The notes under the pieces were generated by a model. The model made no database searches and was not told where the DNA came from. It saw only the letters and a list, made by a program, of their open reading frames with translations. From Armatimonadota bacterium (GTDB taxonomy: Bacteria; Armatimonadota; DTGP01; JAKQQT01), in contig DASXVS010000048.1 of NCBI GenBank assembly GCA_036504095.1, positions 62,001-126,000 on the forward strand: a DNA stretch of 64,000 nucleotides, written 5' to 3'. Below, piece by piece: positions 1 to 10,048 of the stretch; position 1 is the first letter of the stretch; each line of letters begins with the position of its first letter. Both the position numbers and the translations under genes were made by a program.

Positions 1-1
1 C

Positions 2-484
2 ATGGATGCCGTTCGGGAACACGCCGCCGCAGGCAAGCCGGTCATCGGCATCTGTAACGGCTTTCAGATCCTCACGGAGGCCCATCTGCTGCCCGGCGCA
101 CTGCATCGCAACGAAGGCCTCCAGTTCCTGTGCCAACCGGTTTACCTGCGAGTGGAGAACAATGAGACCGTGTTCACCCGCGCATACAAACGCGGCCAGG
201 TCATCCAACTTCCGATCGCGCATAACGAAGGTAACTACTTCGCGGAAAGCGCTGAGATCCGCCGCCTTGAAGACGAACGCCGCGTCGTATTCCGGTATTG
301 CGATCCGCTCGGTCGAATCAGCGGCGCCGCCAATGTGAACGGCAGCATTAACAACATCGCCGGCATCCTCAACGACGCCGGGAATGTCCTCGGGATGATG
401 CCGCATCCTGAACGGGCCTGTGAGGCGATTCTGGGCAGCGAGGATGGCCGAGGAGTATTCGAAAGCCTGATAATCGAGGGCTGA
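2..484 (+). CDS. purQ: Phosphoribosylformylglycinamidine synthase, glutaminase subunit PurQ (5' truncated by window)
   Basis: Class I glutamine amidotransferase that supplies ammonia to PurL for the FGAR to FGAM step of purine synthesis. The visible 160 residues hold the nucleophile elbow GICNGFQ (Cys18 of the fragment) and the C-terminal PHPERA motif with the His135 and Glu137 pair, so the triad is complete. In full-length PurQ the Cys lies near residue 85, so the ATG at position 2 is an internal Met and the true start lies before the window. The GIY-YIG-like gene and purL follow on the same strand. PurS is not visible and may lie upstream. Confidence 0.97.
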   Translation: MDAVREHAAAGKPVIGICNGFQILTEAHLLPGALHRNEGLQFLCQPVYLRVENNETVFTRAYKRGQVIQLPIAHNEGNYFAESAEIRRLEDERRVVFRYCDPLGRISGAANVNGSINNIAGILNDAGNVLGMMPHPERACEAILGSEDGRGVFESLIIEG

Positions 485-528
485 CATCGGGGCCCGAACG
501 GCGGCGCAATCCCGAAATCTGGAACCAT

Positions 529-957
529 ATGGATAATCGCGAGATACTGCTGGATCTTGGCTTCGTACCGGCCGGCCAGTGGATCCTGGACAATGGCCGG
601 CCGTTTCCGCACCTTTTGAGCGGACGGTCAAACCGCTCCGCCCTGTACGCGTTCGTTCTTAGTGGCGAGGTGGTCTTTATCGGCCGGCTCAAAGGGGCGT
701 TTGGCGGTCAGATCGGCGCCGAAGGGCCGATGGGAATGACCCATCATCACGCGACAGACAACGACCGCCGCATCATCTCAACGCTGATGACCGGTGAAGA
801 CATTGAAATACTGGAGTTCGCGCCGGACGAAGCGATTGAATACCGCGGTTGGGGCGTCAATATCGGGGCCGGGATCTTGGATGCATTGGTCGAACGCATC
901 AAGCCGGACTGGAATCTGAACAGCGGCCTTCCGCCCAAATCGACTCGGCCGTTTTGA
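529..957 (+). CDS. GIY-YIG-like domain protein
   Basis: A 142-residue protein between purQ and purL. Residues 38-52 (ALYAFVLSGEVVFIG) match the core of the GIY-YIG fold, with LYAF at the GIY position and FIG at the YIG position. The C-terminal VERIKPDWNLN (about residues 127-137) fits the end of that domain, where a conserved Asn is usual. A long insert containing THHHATDNDRR lies between them. GIY-YIG proteins are usually endonucleases, but whether the catalytic Arg and Glu are present is unclear from sequence alone. No metabolic link to purine synthesis is evident. It lies 44 bases after purQ and 36 bases before purL, so it is probably cotranscribed. Confidence 0.6.
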   Translation: MDNREILLDLGFVPAGQWILDNGRPFPHLLSGRSNRSALYAFVLSGEVVFIGRLKGAFGGQIGAEGPMGMTHHHATDNDRRIISTLMTGEDIEILEFAPDEAIEYRGWGVNIGAGILDALVERIKPDWNLNSGLPPKSTRPF

Positions 958-993
958 GCCACACCCAGCGAAAGCACGAATCGTATCAAACTG

Positions 994-3255
<2,262 letters not shown>

Positions 3256-3468
3256 TTGCGGCTGACAGGTGCCGGGTATTGGGATTCGCGCATATGTGGG
3301 GCACGGCTTGCCGTGCCTCGGAGTTGCCATCCCAGCTATGGCGGCTAGGCCTCGTGTTTCCGCAGAACTCAGACCACCAGCCCGTAGATCAGTGACGCCC
3401 TGATCACGCCAGAGTTCGCGGTTTGTCGTTCCGGACGACTACGATATCGACGTTAAAACCGGCGAGGC

Positions 3469-3816
3469 GTGGTAGTGTTACACTACCTGCTCGACGAACA
3501 CCTGTCCCCAGGCATCGCTTAGCAATTGAGCCGACGCCGACCCGAGATACCCATTGCGAGTTTGCACGGATTTCGGGGCGGAACCCTGCTTGGAGCCGAC
3601 GATGCCACGATTCTCAGCGCTGCGTGCGAAGAGGATTTCACACTCGTGACCTATGACCGTCGGACCGTCTGGCCACCACTGCAAAGGTTGGCGGAGCAAG
3701 GGATACCACATGCCGGCGCTGTATTTGTGAACCCGGAGGAATACGCTTCGCACGATATTGGCGGCCTCATCCGCGCCTTGGCGGCACTCTGGGACGCGTA
3801 TGGGAACCTGGACTGA
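3469..3816 (+). pseudogene. PIN-like (DUF5615-type) toxin gene interrupted by an in-frame TAG
   Basis: Reading from the GTG at 3469 gives VVVLHYLLDEHLSPGIA, then TAG at 3520-3522, and continues in the same frame as QLSRRRPEIP to the stop at 3816. LLDEHLSPGIA is the N-terminal motif of DUF5615 PIN-like proteins. The remainder carries LLGADDATILSAACEE, TLVTYDRR and HAGAVFVNPEEY, all expected for the family. The frame is intact on both sides of the stop, so one substitution (a sense codon to TAG) would account for it. A TTG at 3526 could restart translation but would omit the first acidic motif (DEH). Just upstream, 3401-3475 reads FVVPDDYDIDVKTGEAW in another frame, possibly the tail of a decayed antitoxin. 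Most likely a decayed toxin-antitoxin pair. Confidence 0.65.
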
Positions 3817-3852
3817 ACGGACCGGGCGGTCTACCTGTAAGGACCGAGCCCC

Positions 3853-5073
3853 CTACTTCACCACCCGCACGGCGAAGCCTTGGCGGCGCAGGGTCTCGGC
3901 CTCCGCCTCGGCGTTGGCGGCAATCGCCAGGGCGTCGACCTGCAGGTAAAGGGCGTTTCCCTCTCGCTTTGGCCACGGTTTGAACTTCAGTGCCCTCAAC
4001 CGCTCCTCTACCTGCGCCTCCTCCCCAGGCTGGATCGGCCCCACCTGGACCCTGGACAGCGCGTCGGGCGGCGGGACGGTCATTGGGGAGGTTGGCGCAA
4101 CGGTGGGCGGCGCGGCGATCTGTGCCGCCGCGGCCGGCGATTGAGCCGATGTCCTGGGCGCCTTGTGTAACTGCTGAATCCACAGGCCCGCGAGAGCGAT
4201 TGCAATGATGACGAGCGCCACCGCGGTCACAATCGGTGTCCACCGTACGTCACCTTTCGGCCGGATCTCGTAGTAGCGCGTGTCCTGTTTGGGCGGAAGC
4301 GGAGATTCCTCAATCTCCGGTTCGCCTGAGCGGGCGTATTCCGCCCATTCCGCGGCGGTAAGCGCATCTTCCGACTGCAGATTGACGAGCGATCGGATCC
4401 GTCTCACCACGGGCGAAGGAACGGTCGCGGGGAAGACGTCGGTACGAGGCACGCCGACCGGATCCGGAAGAACTCCCGCGACCATCTCCGTGATGAGCAG
4501 CCCGAGGCACTGCATATCGCGCCGCCGGGGATCCGTGCAGAGAAAACCGCGCTGGGTGCTGTACGGAGCTGAGTCCGGGTACATAGCCTGCGACGCGATG
4601 GCGAGACCGAGGTTGGTCACGGTAACCACATCGTCATCCACCCATACGCTGTCGGCATTGAGGAATCCGTGCGCCCAACCGGATGTGTGAGCGTCCGCGA
4701 GGGTCAACGCCACTCGCGAGGAAATCTCCATCGCCCGTTCCACCGCCATTGGTCCTTTGTCGCGCAACAAGTTGCGCAATGTGTTACCGGCGGGCACCTC
4801 AGTGGCGACCCACGCGGCATCGGCGGTACTGCGGTATGAGATCACCGTCGCCAGGCCGTGGCTCGCCAGTCGCTTCGCCTGGTAGCCTGCTTCGGCGAAC
4901 CAGTCCAGGCACGCCCGCGAACGCTCCGGCGGCAGAGTGCCCGCGCTCCAAAGGACGGCCAGGCGAACAGGACGGCCGCTGCCGGCATCCAGCGCGGAAT
5001 ACTCGGCCCACGGCGTCGGAGAAGGTAGCCGCTGCGCCTTCACATACGGTTCGAAGTTAACCTCAGGTTCCAT
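3853..5073 (-). CDS. Membrane-anchored pseudokinase with C-terminal SPOR-like domain
   Basis: A 406-residue protein. Residues about 20-250 follow the fold pattern of bacterial Ser/Thr kinases, but the key residues are gone: the catalytic-loop position reads HGFLNADSV (135-143) without the HRD Asp, the DFG position reads VTNLGLA (152-158), and the beta-3 Lys position is hydrophobic (about residue 41). A membrane helix spans about 278-299, followed by an Ala/Pro-rich linker. Residues 341-406 look like a SPOR domain (VQVGPIQPGEEAQVEERLR near its start), which in known proteins binds denuded peptidoglycan. The likely topology is a cytoplasmic pseudokinase and a periplasmic SPOR domain. No partner is evident next to it. 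Catalysis is unlikely; a scaffold or sensor role is inferred. Confidence 0.65.
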   Translation of the reverse strand: MEPEVNFEPYVKAQRLPSPTPWAEYSALDAGSGRPVRLAVLWSAGTLPPERSRACLDWFAEAGYQAKRLASHGLATVISYRSTADAAWVATEVPAGNTLRNLLRDKGPMAVERAMEISSRVALTLADAHTSGWAHGFLNADSVWVDDDVVTVTNLGLAIASQAMYPDSAPYSTQRGFLCTDPRRRDMQCLGLLITEMVAGVLPDPVGVPRTDVFPATVPSPVVRRIRSLVNLQSEDALTAAEWAEYARSGEPEIEESPLPPKQDTRYYEIRPKGDVRWTPIVTAVALVIIAIALAGLWIQQLHKAPRTSAQSPAAAAQIAAPPTVAPTSPMTVPPPDALSRVQVGPIQPGEEAQVEERLRALKFKPWPKREGNALYLQVDALAIAANAEAEAETLRRQGFAVRVVK

Positions 5074-5134
5074 AGTCAGCGATTGGCGCGCCTAAATTGA
5101 TGCCAGCCTGCCGAAGCCGCTGTCATATCCTTCT

Positions 5135-6307
5135 CTACCGCCCCAAAACCCGAAGGATGCTCTTCATCGTAAGCGCATCAGTCACAAGCTCCGAGATCGC
5201 GCCCAGGCGCGCCGCTGCGATGAGCGGGCGGGCCTTGGCTTCGCCGGTGGTCAGGACTACGGTCCCCAAACCCTCGCCCGTATCGCGTCGGCGTTTGGCG
5301 CACGCGATCAAATGGTGGGGGCTGGCGCCAACTACCAGCGAGTTCAGGCTTCCGACTTCGTCTGAGGGGTCGGTGGACGGTTCCACGATGCCGTCCTCGG
5401 TTACCAGATGGGTACCCAGGTCCCCGATGACGCCAAGCGCCTCGAGCCGCGGCCTGTCCTCGGGCGTCACGAGTCCCGATAGACGAAGGAAACTGCCCTC
5501 GCTCTCGAGGCCCCCCACCCCGGTAATCATCGTGTCCGCCTGGTCGATCAGAGGCGTCATTTCGCGCCCGGCGTGGTCGCGCGAGTGCGGCCCGAATATC
5601 GTGGAGTAACTGCGGTCCGCGCGGAGGAACCTCCATACGGTATCCAGTTCTTCCGGCTTGTCCGCGAATTCGCGGGGGATGAAAGCCGGGACGGAGAGGC
5701 GCGCCGCGTCCTGGCCGCCGGTTCGCTCGGCCGCCATGCGCGCCAGGAAATTCGCCCCCGTTTCGTAGGCGATCCGGTGGTATGGGTTATCCGGCGACAT
5801 GGAAAGGATGCCCAGCAGAGGGAAGAACAACGTCTGCCCGTTGGGCGAGGCCGCGAGGCTTTCGACCAGCGCTCGAACACTGCTGCCGAAGTGAAGGCCC
5901 ACAGTGTGTGCGCCCGCCGAAAGATAGGCGGAGAGGTACGGCGCATAAAAGCGACCGATGCGGGCCAGGCGGTCCGGCGTGGAAAGCCTCGCCCTCCGCG
6001 AAGGCATCGGAACGACGACGACACGTTCGATCCGGGCGAATCCTTCATCCTCGCGAAGACGGTCCACCAGATCCCGGTCTGGCAGCAGAGCGGGGCTTTC
6101 GGTGCGCAGTTCCGCGGGACCCGTGAACATCGTCCGCGCGGTGAGCCAGCGCCGTTCTTTTGCCTCGCGCAACCGCCTCGTGACCGTGGCGAGGCTCTTG
6201 CCGATCAGCGCAGCGATCTCCGCGTTGTCATAGCCCGTCTCGTCCAGCAATGCCACAAGGGCAATTTCGAGGTCTTCGGCCGTCCACCGTCCAAGCGCTG
6301 GTTCCAT
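5135..6307 (-). CDS. SorC-family-like transcriptional regulator
   Basis: A 390-residue protein. An N-terminal helix-turn-helix lies at about residues 20-52 (YDNAEIAALIGKSLATVTRR). The C-terminal part resembles the SorC sugar-phosphate sensor domain: a GxHFGSSVRAL loop, LLGILSMSP, ITGVGGLESEG, and GVIGDLGTHLV in place of the usual VGDI motif. Such proteins repress sugar-use operons and are released by a phosphorylated sugar. An inverted repeat lies about 20-45 bases before the ATG (see 6328-6351), consistent with autoregulation. AGGGA precedes the ATG by 3 bases. No sugar operon adjoins it; the nearest gene downstream in its direction is the pseudokinase, 61 bases away. Confidence 0.7.
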   Translation of the reverse strand: MEPALGRWTAEDLEIALVALLDETGYDNAEIAALIGKSLATVTRRLREAKERRWLTARTMFTGPAELRTESPALLPDRDLVDRLREDEGFARIERVVVVPMPSRRARLSTPDRLARIGRFYAPYLSAYLSAGAHTVGLHFGSSVRALVESLAASPNGQTLFFPLLGILSMSPDNPYHRIAYETGANFLARMAAERTGGQDAARLSVPAFIPREFADKPEELDTVWRFLRADRSYSTIFGPHSRDHAGREMTPLIDQADTMITGVGGLESEGSFLRLSGLVTPEDRPRLEALGVIGDLGTHLVTEDGIVEPSTDPSDEVGSLNSLVVGASPHHLIACAKRRRDTGEGLGTVVLTTGEAKARPLIAAARLGAISELVTDALTMKSILRVLGR

Positions 6308-6327
6308 AGTTCCCTATTGCCCTTCCG

Positions 6328-6351
6328 CGTCAAGATTGACGTGTTACGTCA
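6328..6351 (-). promoter_or_regulatory. Overlapping palindromic operator upstream of the SorC-like gene
   Basis: Two overlapping inverted repeats share the half-site TGACG. 6328-6341 is CGTCAA-GA-TTGACG and 6337-6351 is TGACGT-GTT-ACGTCA, both with perfect 6-base arms. They lie 20-45 bases before the regulator's ATG. TTGACG on the minus strand could also serve as a -35 box. Best read as the autoregulatory site of the SorC-like regulator. Confidence 0.55.
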
Positions 6352-6392
6352 TGCTATCACGGAATCATTGTGACTTATGAGACGCCCCGCTG

Positions 6393-6842
6393 TCAATCGG
6401 CATCCGGAGCCCGGAACGTCCAGAGCGTGTTCGCCGTGAAGTTCCAGACCACGACACACGAAATTGTCAACAATTGGTTGAGGATATCAGCGTGCGCGAA
6501 TCCGCGAAAAAGACCGAGCCGAACCAGGAAAATGTGGAAGATTGACCAGTTCAGGAGGAGCCCCACAAGGCTCACGCCAAAGAAACGCGCGAACTGGCTG
6601 TGCGCGCCCGGTTCGCCATGCAGCCGGTAGGTCCAACGGCGGTTCCAGTAAAACCCGTTCGCGATGGCCAGTATCGCCCCTGCCCCATTGCCCAGTTGCG
6701 CCGCAACATCGCTCTGGCTGTGCATCGCAACCTCCACCGCCTTCATGGTCACCATCTGGATGAGGGTCGAAGACGCGCCGACGATGCAAAACTTTACAAA
6801 CCGCCGCGCGTGCTTCGCGCTTTCCATACCGGACAAAGCCAT
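6393..6842 (-). CDS. GtrA-like family membrane protein
   Basis: A 149-residue protein with four predicted membrane helices, matching the GtrA family in length and in motifs such as FCIVGASSTLIQM near the N-terminus and NFTANTLWTF near the C-terminus. GtrA proteins are thought to help flip undecaprenyl-linked sugars across the inner membrane. The start at 6842 is supported by GGAGGT five bases before the ATG. A TATACT -10-like box lies at 6860-6865 on the minus strand. No glycosyltransferase is adjacent, so the sugar substrate is unknown. Confidence 0.85.
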   Translation of the reverse strand: MALSGMESAKHARRFVKFCIVGASSTLIQMVTMKAVEVAMHSQSDVAAQLGNGAGAILAIANGFYWNRRWTYRLHGEPGAHSQFARFFGVSLVGLLLNWSIFHIFLVRLGLFRGFAHADILNQLLTISCVVVWNFTANTLWTFRAPDAD

Positions 6843-7028
6843 TCAATACCTCCGAGTGCAGTATAGGGTATCGGCCAGGAGTCGCCGGAAGCCGGTTTGA
6901 TGCCGGACACCTGCAGCACCGAACGAGCCGCCTACCACCACTTCATGGTCGCCAGCCAACCGGAGAGGCTATTATTCTTCTCGTACTGATTCGGCGTACT
7001 GGGCGCGCCTTCTTCGGGAGGTGTCATT

Positions 7029-9959
7029 GTGCGAGTTCACGGCTTCGGTCCACTACTTGTTTTCTCTTTCCTGCTCCTTTCAAATGCCGCGTGCGGCGCC
7101 GTCTATCGCGTCCGCGCGGGCGCGACGGGCACCCCACACGACGGTTCCACCTGGGACACGGCGTTCACCACGGTTCAGGCGGGCATCAACGCTGCATCCT
7201 TAAACGACGAGGTTTGGGTGGCGCAGGGCGCCTACCTGGAGCGGGTGACAACCAAAGATGGCGTAGCGCTGCGCGGTGGTTATTCCGGGGCGGGGGCCAG
7301 TCCCGACGCGCGCGATTGGTCTCTGAATGTCACTATCATTGACGCAAATTTCACGGGAAGCGTCATAACAGTGCCTGCCAATTCCTGGACCGGGACCATC
7401 ATCGATGGCTTCACCATCCGGAACGGGACCGGAACGGCGCCATTAGGCTCGTCGGTCTACGGAGGTGGCGTCTACTGCGGAACGAACTCCTCCCCAGGCA
7501 TCTTCAACTGCATCTTCAGCAACAATCAAGCATCTCCCGCGAACTACCCCGTCGGCCGCGGGGGCGCAATCTACTGTGACTCAGCCAGCCAGCCGGATAT
7601 CGCGAACAATACGTTCACGGGCAATTCGGCTCTGTACGGAGGCGCCATTTTCTTGTCCAAAGGCACCGTCCGAAGCAACCTCTTCGACACCAATAGCGCT
7701 GTAGCGACCGGAGGGGCCATGGACATCTCGAACTCCGGTAGCACATTGGTGACCGGAAATACCTTTAGAAACTGTAGTGCGTCGCAGTATGGGGGCGCCA
7801 TCGACTGCGAATCGGCCACCTCCATAATCATGGGCAACGTATTCGACACCAATTCGTGCATATCGTCAGGCGGCGCGATCTGCGAAAAATCGTCAATCGG
7901 AAGAATCGTGTCGAACATTTTCGTTGGCAATACGGGATATCCGGGCGATGCCGTCTTCGCGGATGGCAGCATCGATATCATCAACAATACGTTCGCCAGG
8001 CAGAAATCACGCATCACCACTCTACCGGACACAGGCGCGGTCTACCTTTCCTCCTCGGGAGCAGTCTATAACAACATCTTCCTGAGCAACGATGCCGCCC
8101 TAGGGGCGCCTTTGTATTCCAGCCCGACGGCCGGCCAGTTTCACAATAATTGCTTCTTCGGTAATATCGCCGATTACGTCTCCCCCGTCCCGAATGTCAT
8201 CGGGATGAACGGCAATTTCAACGCTGATCCGAAGGTCGTCGATTCCGCGAACAGCAATTTCCACTTGCGGGCGGATTCGCCCTGCGTCGATACGGGGAAC
8301 CCGGCAAAGAACCTCACCAGCGACCTGGATGTAGATGGCCAGGCGCGAGTGTTCGGGCCGAGCATCGACATCGGAGCGGACGAGTTCGAGCCGATCATGG
8401 TCTTCTCCACTCAACCGGGAAACGGCCACAAGGGTACCGTGCTGGCTCCGCAGCCTGCCATCGCCCTGCTGGACGCACTGGGTAACTCTTACTTCGCCAC
8501 ATTCGGCTCGGTCTCGGTGGCCCTGACGCCCGGGGTGGGGACAAAAGGCGCAACGCTCAGCGGCACTACGTCACTTCCCTTCGTTAACGGGCTGGCCACA
8601 TTCACCAACTTGAGGGTGGATTTAGGCGGCGCCGGCTACACCCTCACGGCAACCGCCACCAACCTGGCGCCTATTGTGAGCAGTAAATTCAACGTGGTCA
8701 TACCGCGCGTGTACGTCAGTACGGCGGGCGACGACGCGTCGGAGGGGTCCTCGTGGTTGAATCCGAAGGCCAGCATCGCCGCTTCGCTTGCCGAGTGCGA
8801 TTCGCCCGGCAAAGTGTGGGTGAGGCTAGGGACATATAGCGCTAACGTGACGCTCCCGGCGGACGTCGCGCTGCTGGGCGGGTTCCGCGGACGGGAGCTC
8901 TTCGAGGATCAGCGGAGCCCGGACCAGTACGTCACAGTCCTGAGCGGTCTGTCGGCCGCACCGGTCGTGACGGTCGCCGCCCATGCAAGCCGATCCACCC
9001 TCCTCGACGGGTTCACCATCACGGGCGGCCGGGGCCAACTTCTCGGTATGCGGCTGGACGCCTACCGGGCCGGCGGCGGCATCTATATGAAGACTACATC
9101 CCCCACCATCACGCACAATATAGTCATCGACAATGGCGCTACGGTTGGCGGCGGCGTCTGCGCCGACGGAGGTTCACCGCTGATCCAGGGCAATCACATC
9201 GTGCACAACACCGCCGCATGCACGGCCCGTATCACCGGAGGCGGCGGGGGGCTGGCGGTTATCGGAGGAAGCACCGCGAGCATTTTGGACAACCTCATTG
9301 CCGACAATTCCGGAACGGGGACAAACCCGCTGCTGGCCCAGGGGGCCATGGGTGGCGGCATCGGCTGTGTGGCCGCGTCCCCGACGCTCAGGAACAACAC
9401 CATCGCATCGAACACGACATCAGGCGCCGGAGGCGGACTATACCTCTACAACGCATCGCCCATTCTGACCAGCAATATCGTCGCAAACAACGACATGGGC
9501 CTATATGCCGAAAACAACAGCCAGCCCTTGTTCCGTTACAACGATTTCGCCAACAACGGCGCGTACAACATCTCCGGCGTGGTATACCCCATGGGCACGG
9601 CCGGAAACATGGCGTCCGATCCGCTGTTCGCGAACGCGACGGGCGGCGACTACCACATCTCGAGCAAATCGCCATGCCTGAACGCGGGTGACACCGCCGC
9701 CGTTCTGGCACTGGAACAGGACCTGGACGGCAATTCGCGGGTCATCGGCGGCGCCGTAGATATCGGAACGTACGAGCTGACCGCCTACACAGCCACCGAC
9801 GCGGCCAACGCGCTGAGGATCGGCGCGGGACTGCGGACCGGGGCAACCGCCGACATGGCCCGCCTTGATGTCTCGCCGGGCGCCGGAGACGGCAAGGTAT
9901 CGCTGGAGGACGCCGTACGCATCGCGCGGAAGGTGGCGGGCCTGGAGGCGAACCCGTAA
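7029..9959 (+). CDS. Large secreted parallel beta-helix protein with dockerin-like C-terminus
   Basis: A 976-residue exported protein. A signal peptide covers about residues 1-22. Two regions (about 25-440 and 565-905) each start with a segment such as VYVSTAGDDASEGSSW and continue with right-handed beta-helix repeats rich in N, G and S (NNTFTGNSALYGGAIF and similar). Between them, about 450-560, lies an Ig-like module (FSTQPGNGHKGTVLAPQPA). Residues about 915-976 form a dockerin-like tail ending DGKVSLEDAVRIARKVAG. Beta-helix proteins of this kind are often polysaccharide lyases or adhesins; no catalytic set is identifiable. The GTG start has GGGAGGT six bases upstream. The tail resembles that of the protein at 36049-37026. 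Confidence 0.8.
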   Translation: MRVHGFGPLLVFSFLLLSNAACGAVYRVRAGATGTPHDGSTWDTAFTTVQAGINAASLNDEVWVAQGAYLERVTTKDGVALRGGYSGAGASPDARDWSLNVTIIDANFTGSVITVPANSWTGTIIDGFTIRNGTGTAPLGSSVYGGGVYCGTNSSPGIFNCIFSNNQASPANYPVGRGGAIYCDSASQPDIANNTFTGNSALYGGAIFLSKGTVRSNLFDTNSAVATGGAMDISNSGSTLVTGNTFRNCSASQYGGAIDCESATSIIMGNVFDTNSCISSGGAICEKSSIGRIVSNIFVGNTGYPGDAVFADGSIDIINNTFARQKSRITTLPDTGAVYLSSSGAVYNNIFLSNDAALGAPLYSSPTAGQFHNNCFFGNIADYVSPVPNVIGMNGNFNADPKVVDSANSNFHLRADSPCVDTGNPAKNLTSDLDVDGQARVFGPSIDIGADEFEPIMVFSTQPGNGHKGTVLAPQPAIALLDALGNSYFATFGSVSVALTPGVGTKGATLSGTTSLPFVNGLATFTNLRVDLGGAGYTLTATATNLAPIVSSKFNVVIPRVYVSTAGDDASEGSSWLNPKASIAASLAECDSPGKVWVRLGTYSANVTLPADVALLGGFRGRELFEDQRSPDQYVTVLSGLSAAPVVTVAAHASRSTLLDGFTITGGRGQLLGMRLDAYRAGGGIYMKTTSPTITHNIVIDNGATVGGGVCADGGSPLIQGNHIVHNTAACTARITGGGGGLAVIGGSTASILDNLIADNSGTGTNPLLAQGAMGGGIGCVAASPTLRNNTIASNTTSGAGGGLYLYNASPILTSNIVANNDMGLYAENNSQPLFRYNDFANNGAYNISGVVYPMGTAGNMASDPLFANATGGDYHISSKSPCLNAGDTAAVLALEQDLDGNSRVIGGAVDIGTYELTAYTATDAANALRIGAGLRTGATADMARLDVSPGAGDGKVSLEDAVRIARKVAGLEANP

Positions 9960-10012
9960 GGCCGCAACTGACGATCCCGCCGTTTACCAATCCTCTGCGC
10001 TCAGGCTAGAAT

Positions 10013-10043
10013 GGAGTGGCCGTGCCGGTTGCGCGGCCACTCC
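10013..10043 (+). terminator. Perfect 10-bp hairpin just before a start codon
   Basis: Arms 10013-10022 (GGAGTGGCCG) and 10034-10043 (CGGCCACTCC) enclose an 11-base loop and are followed by TTTAT and then the ATG at 10049. It could end transcription of the beta-helix gene or act as a stem in the leader of the next gene. The T-run is short, so termination is not certain. Confidence 0.45.
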
Positions 10044-10048
10044 TTTAT

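Noticed and set aside
3423-3656. 77-codon plus-strand frame over the PIN-like locus
   Set aside because: It is a different reading frame from the one with PIN-like motifs and has no recognisable content.
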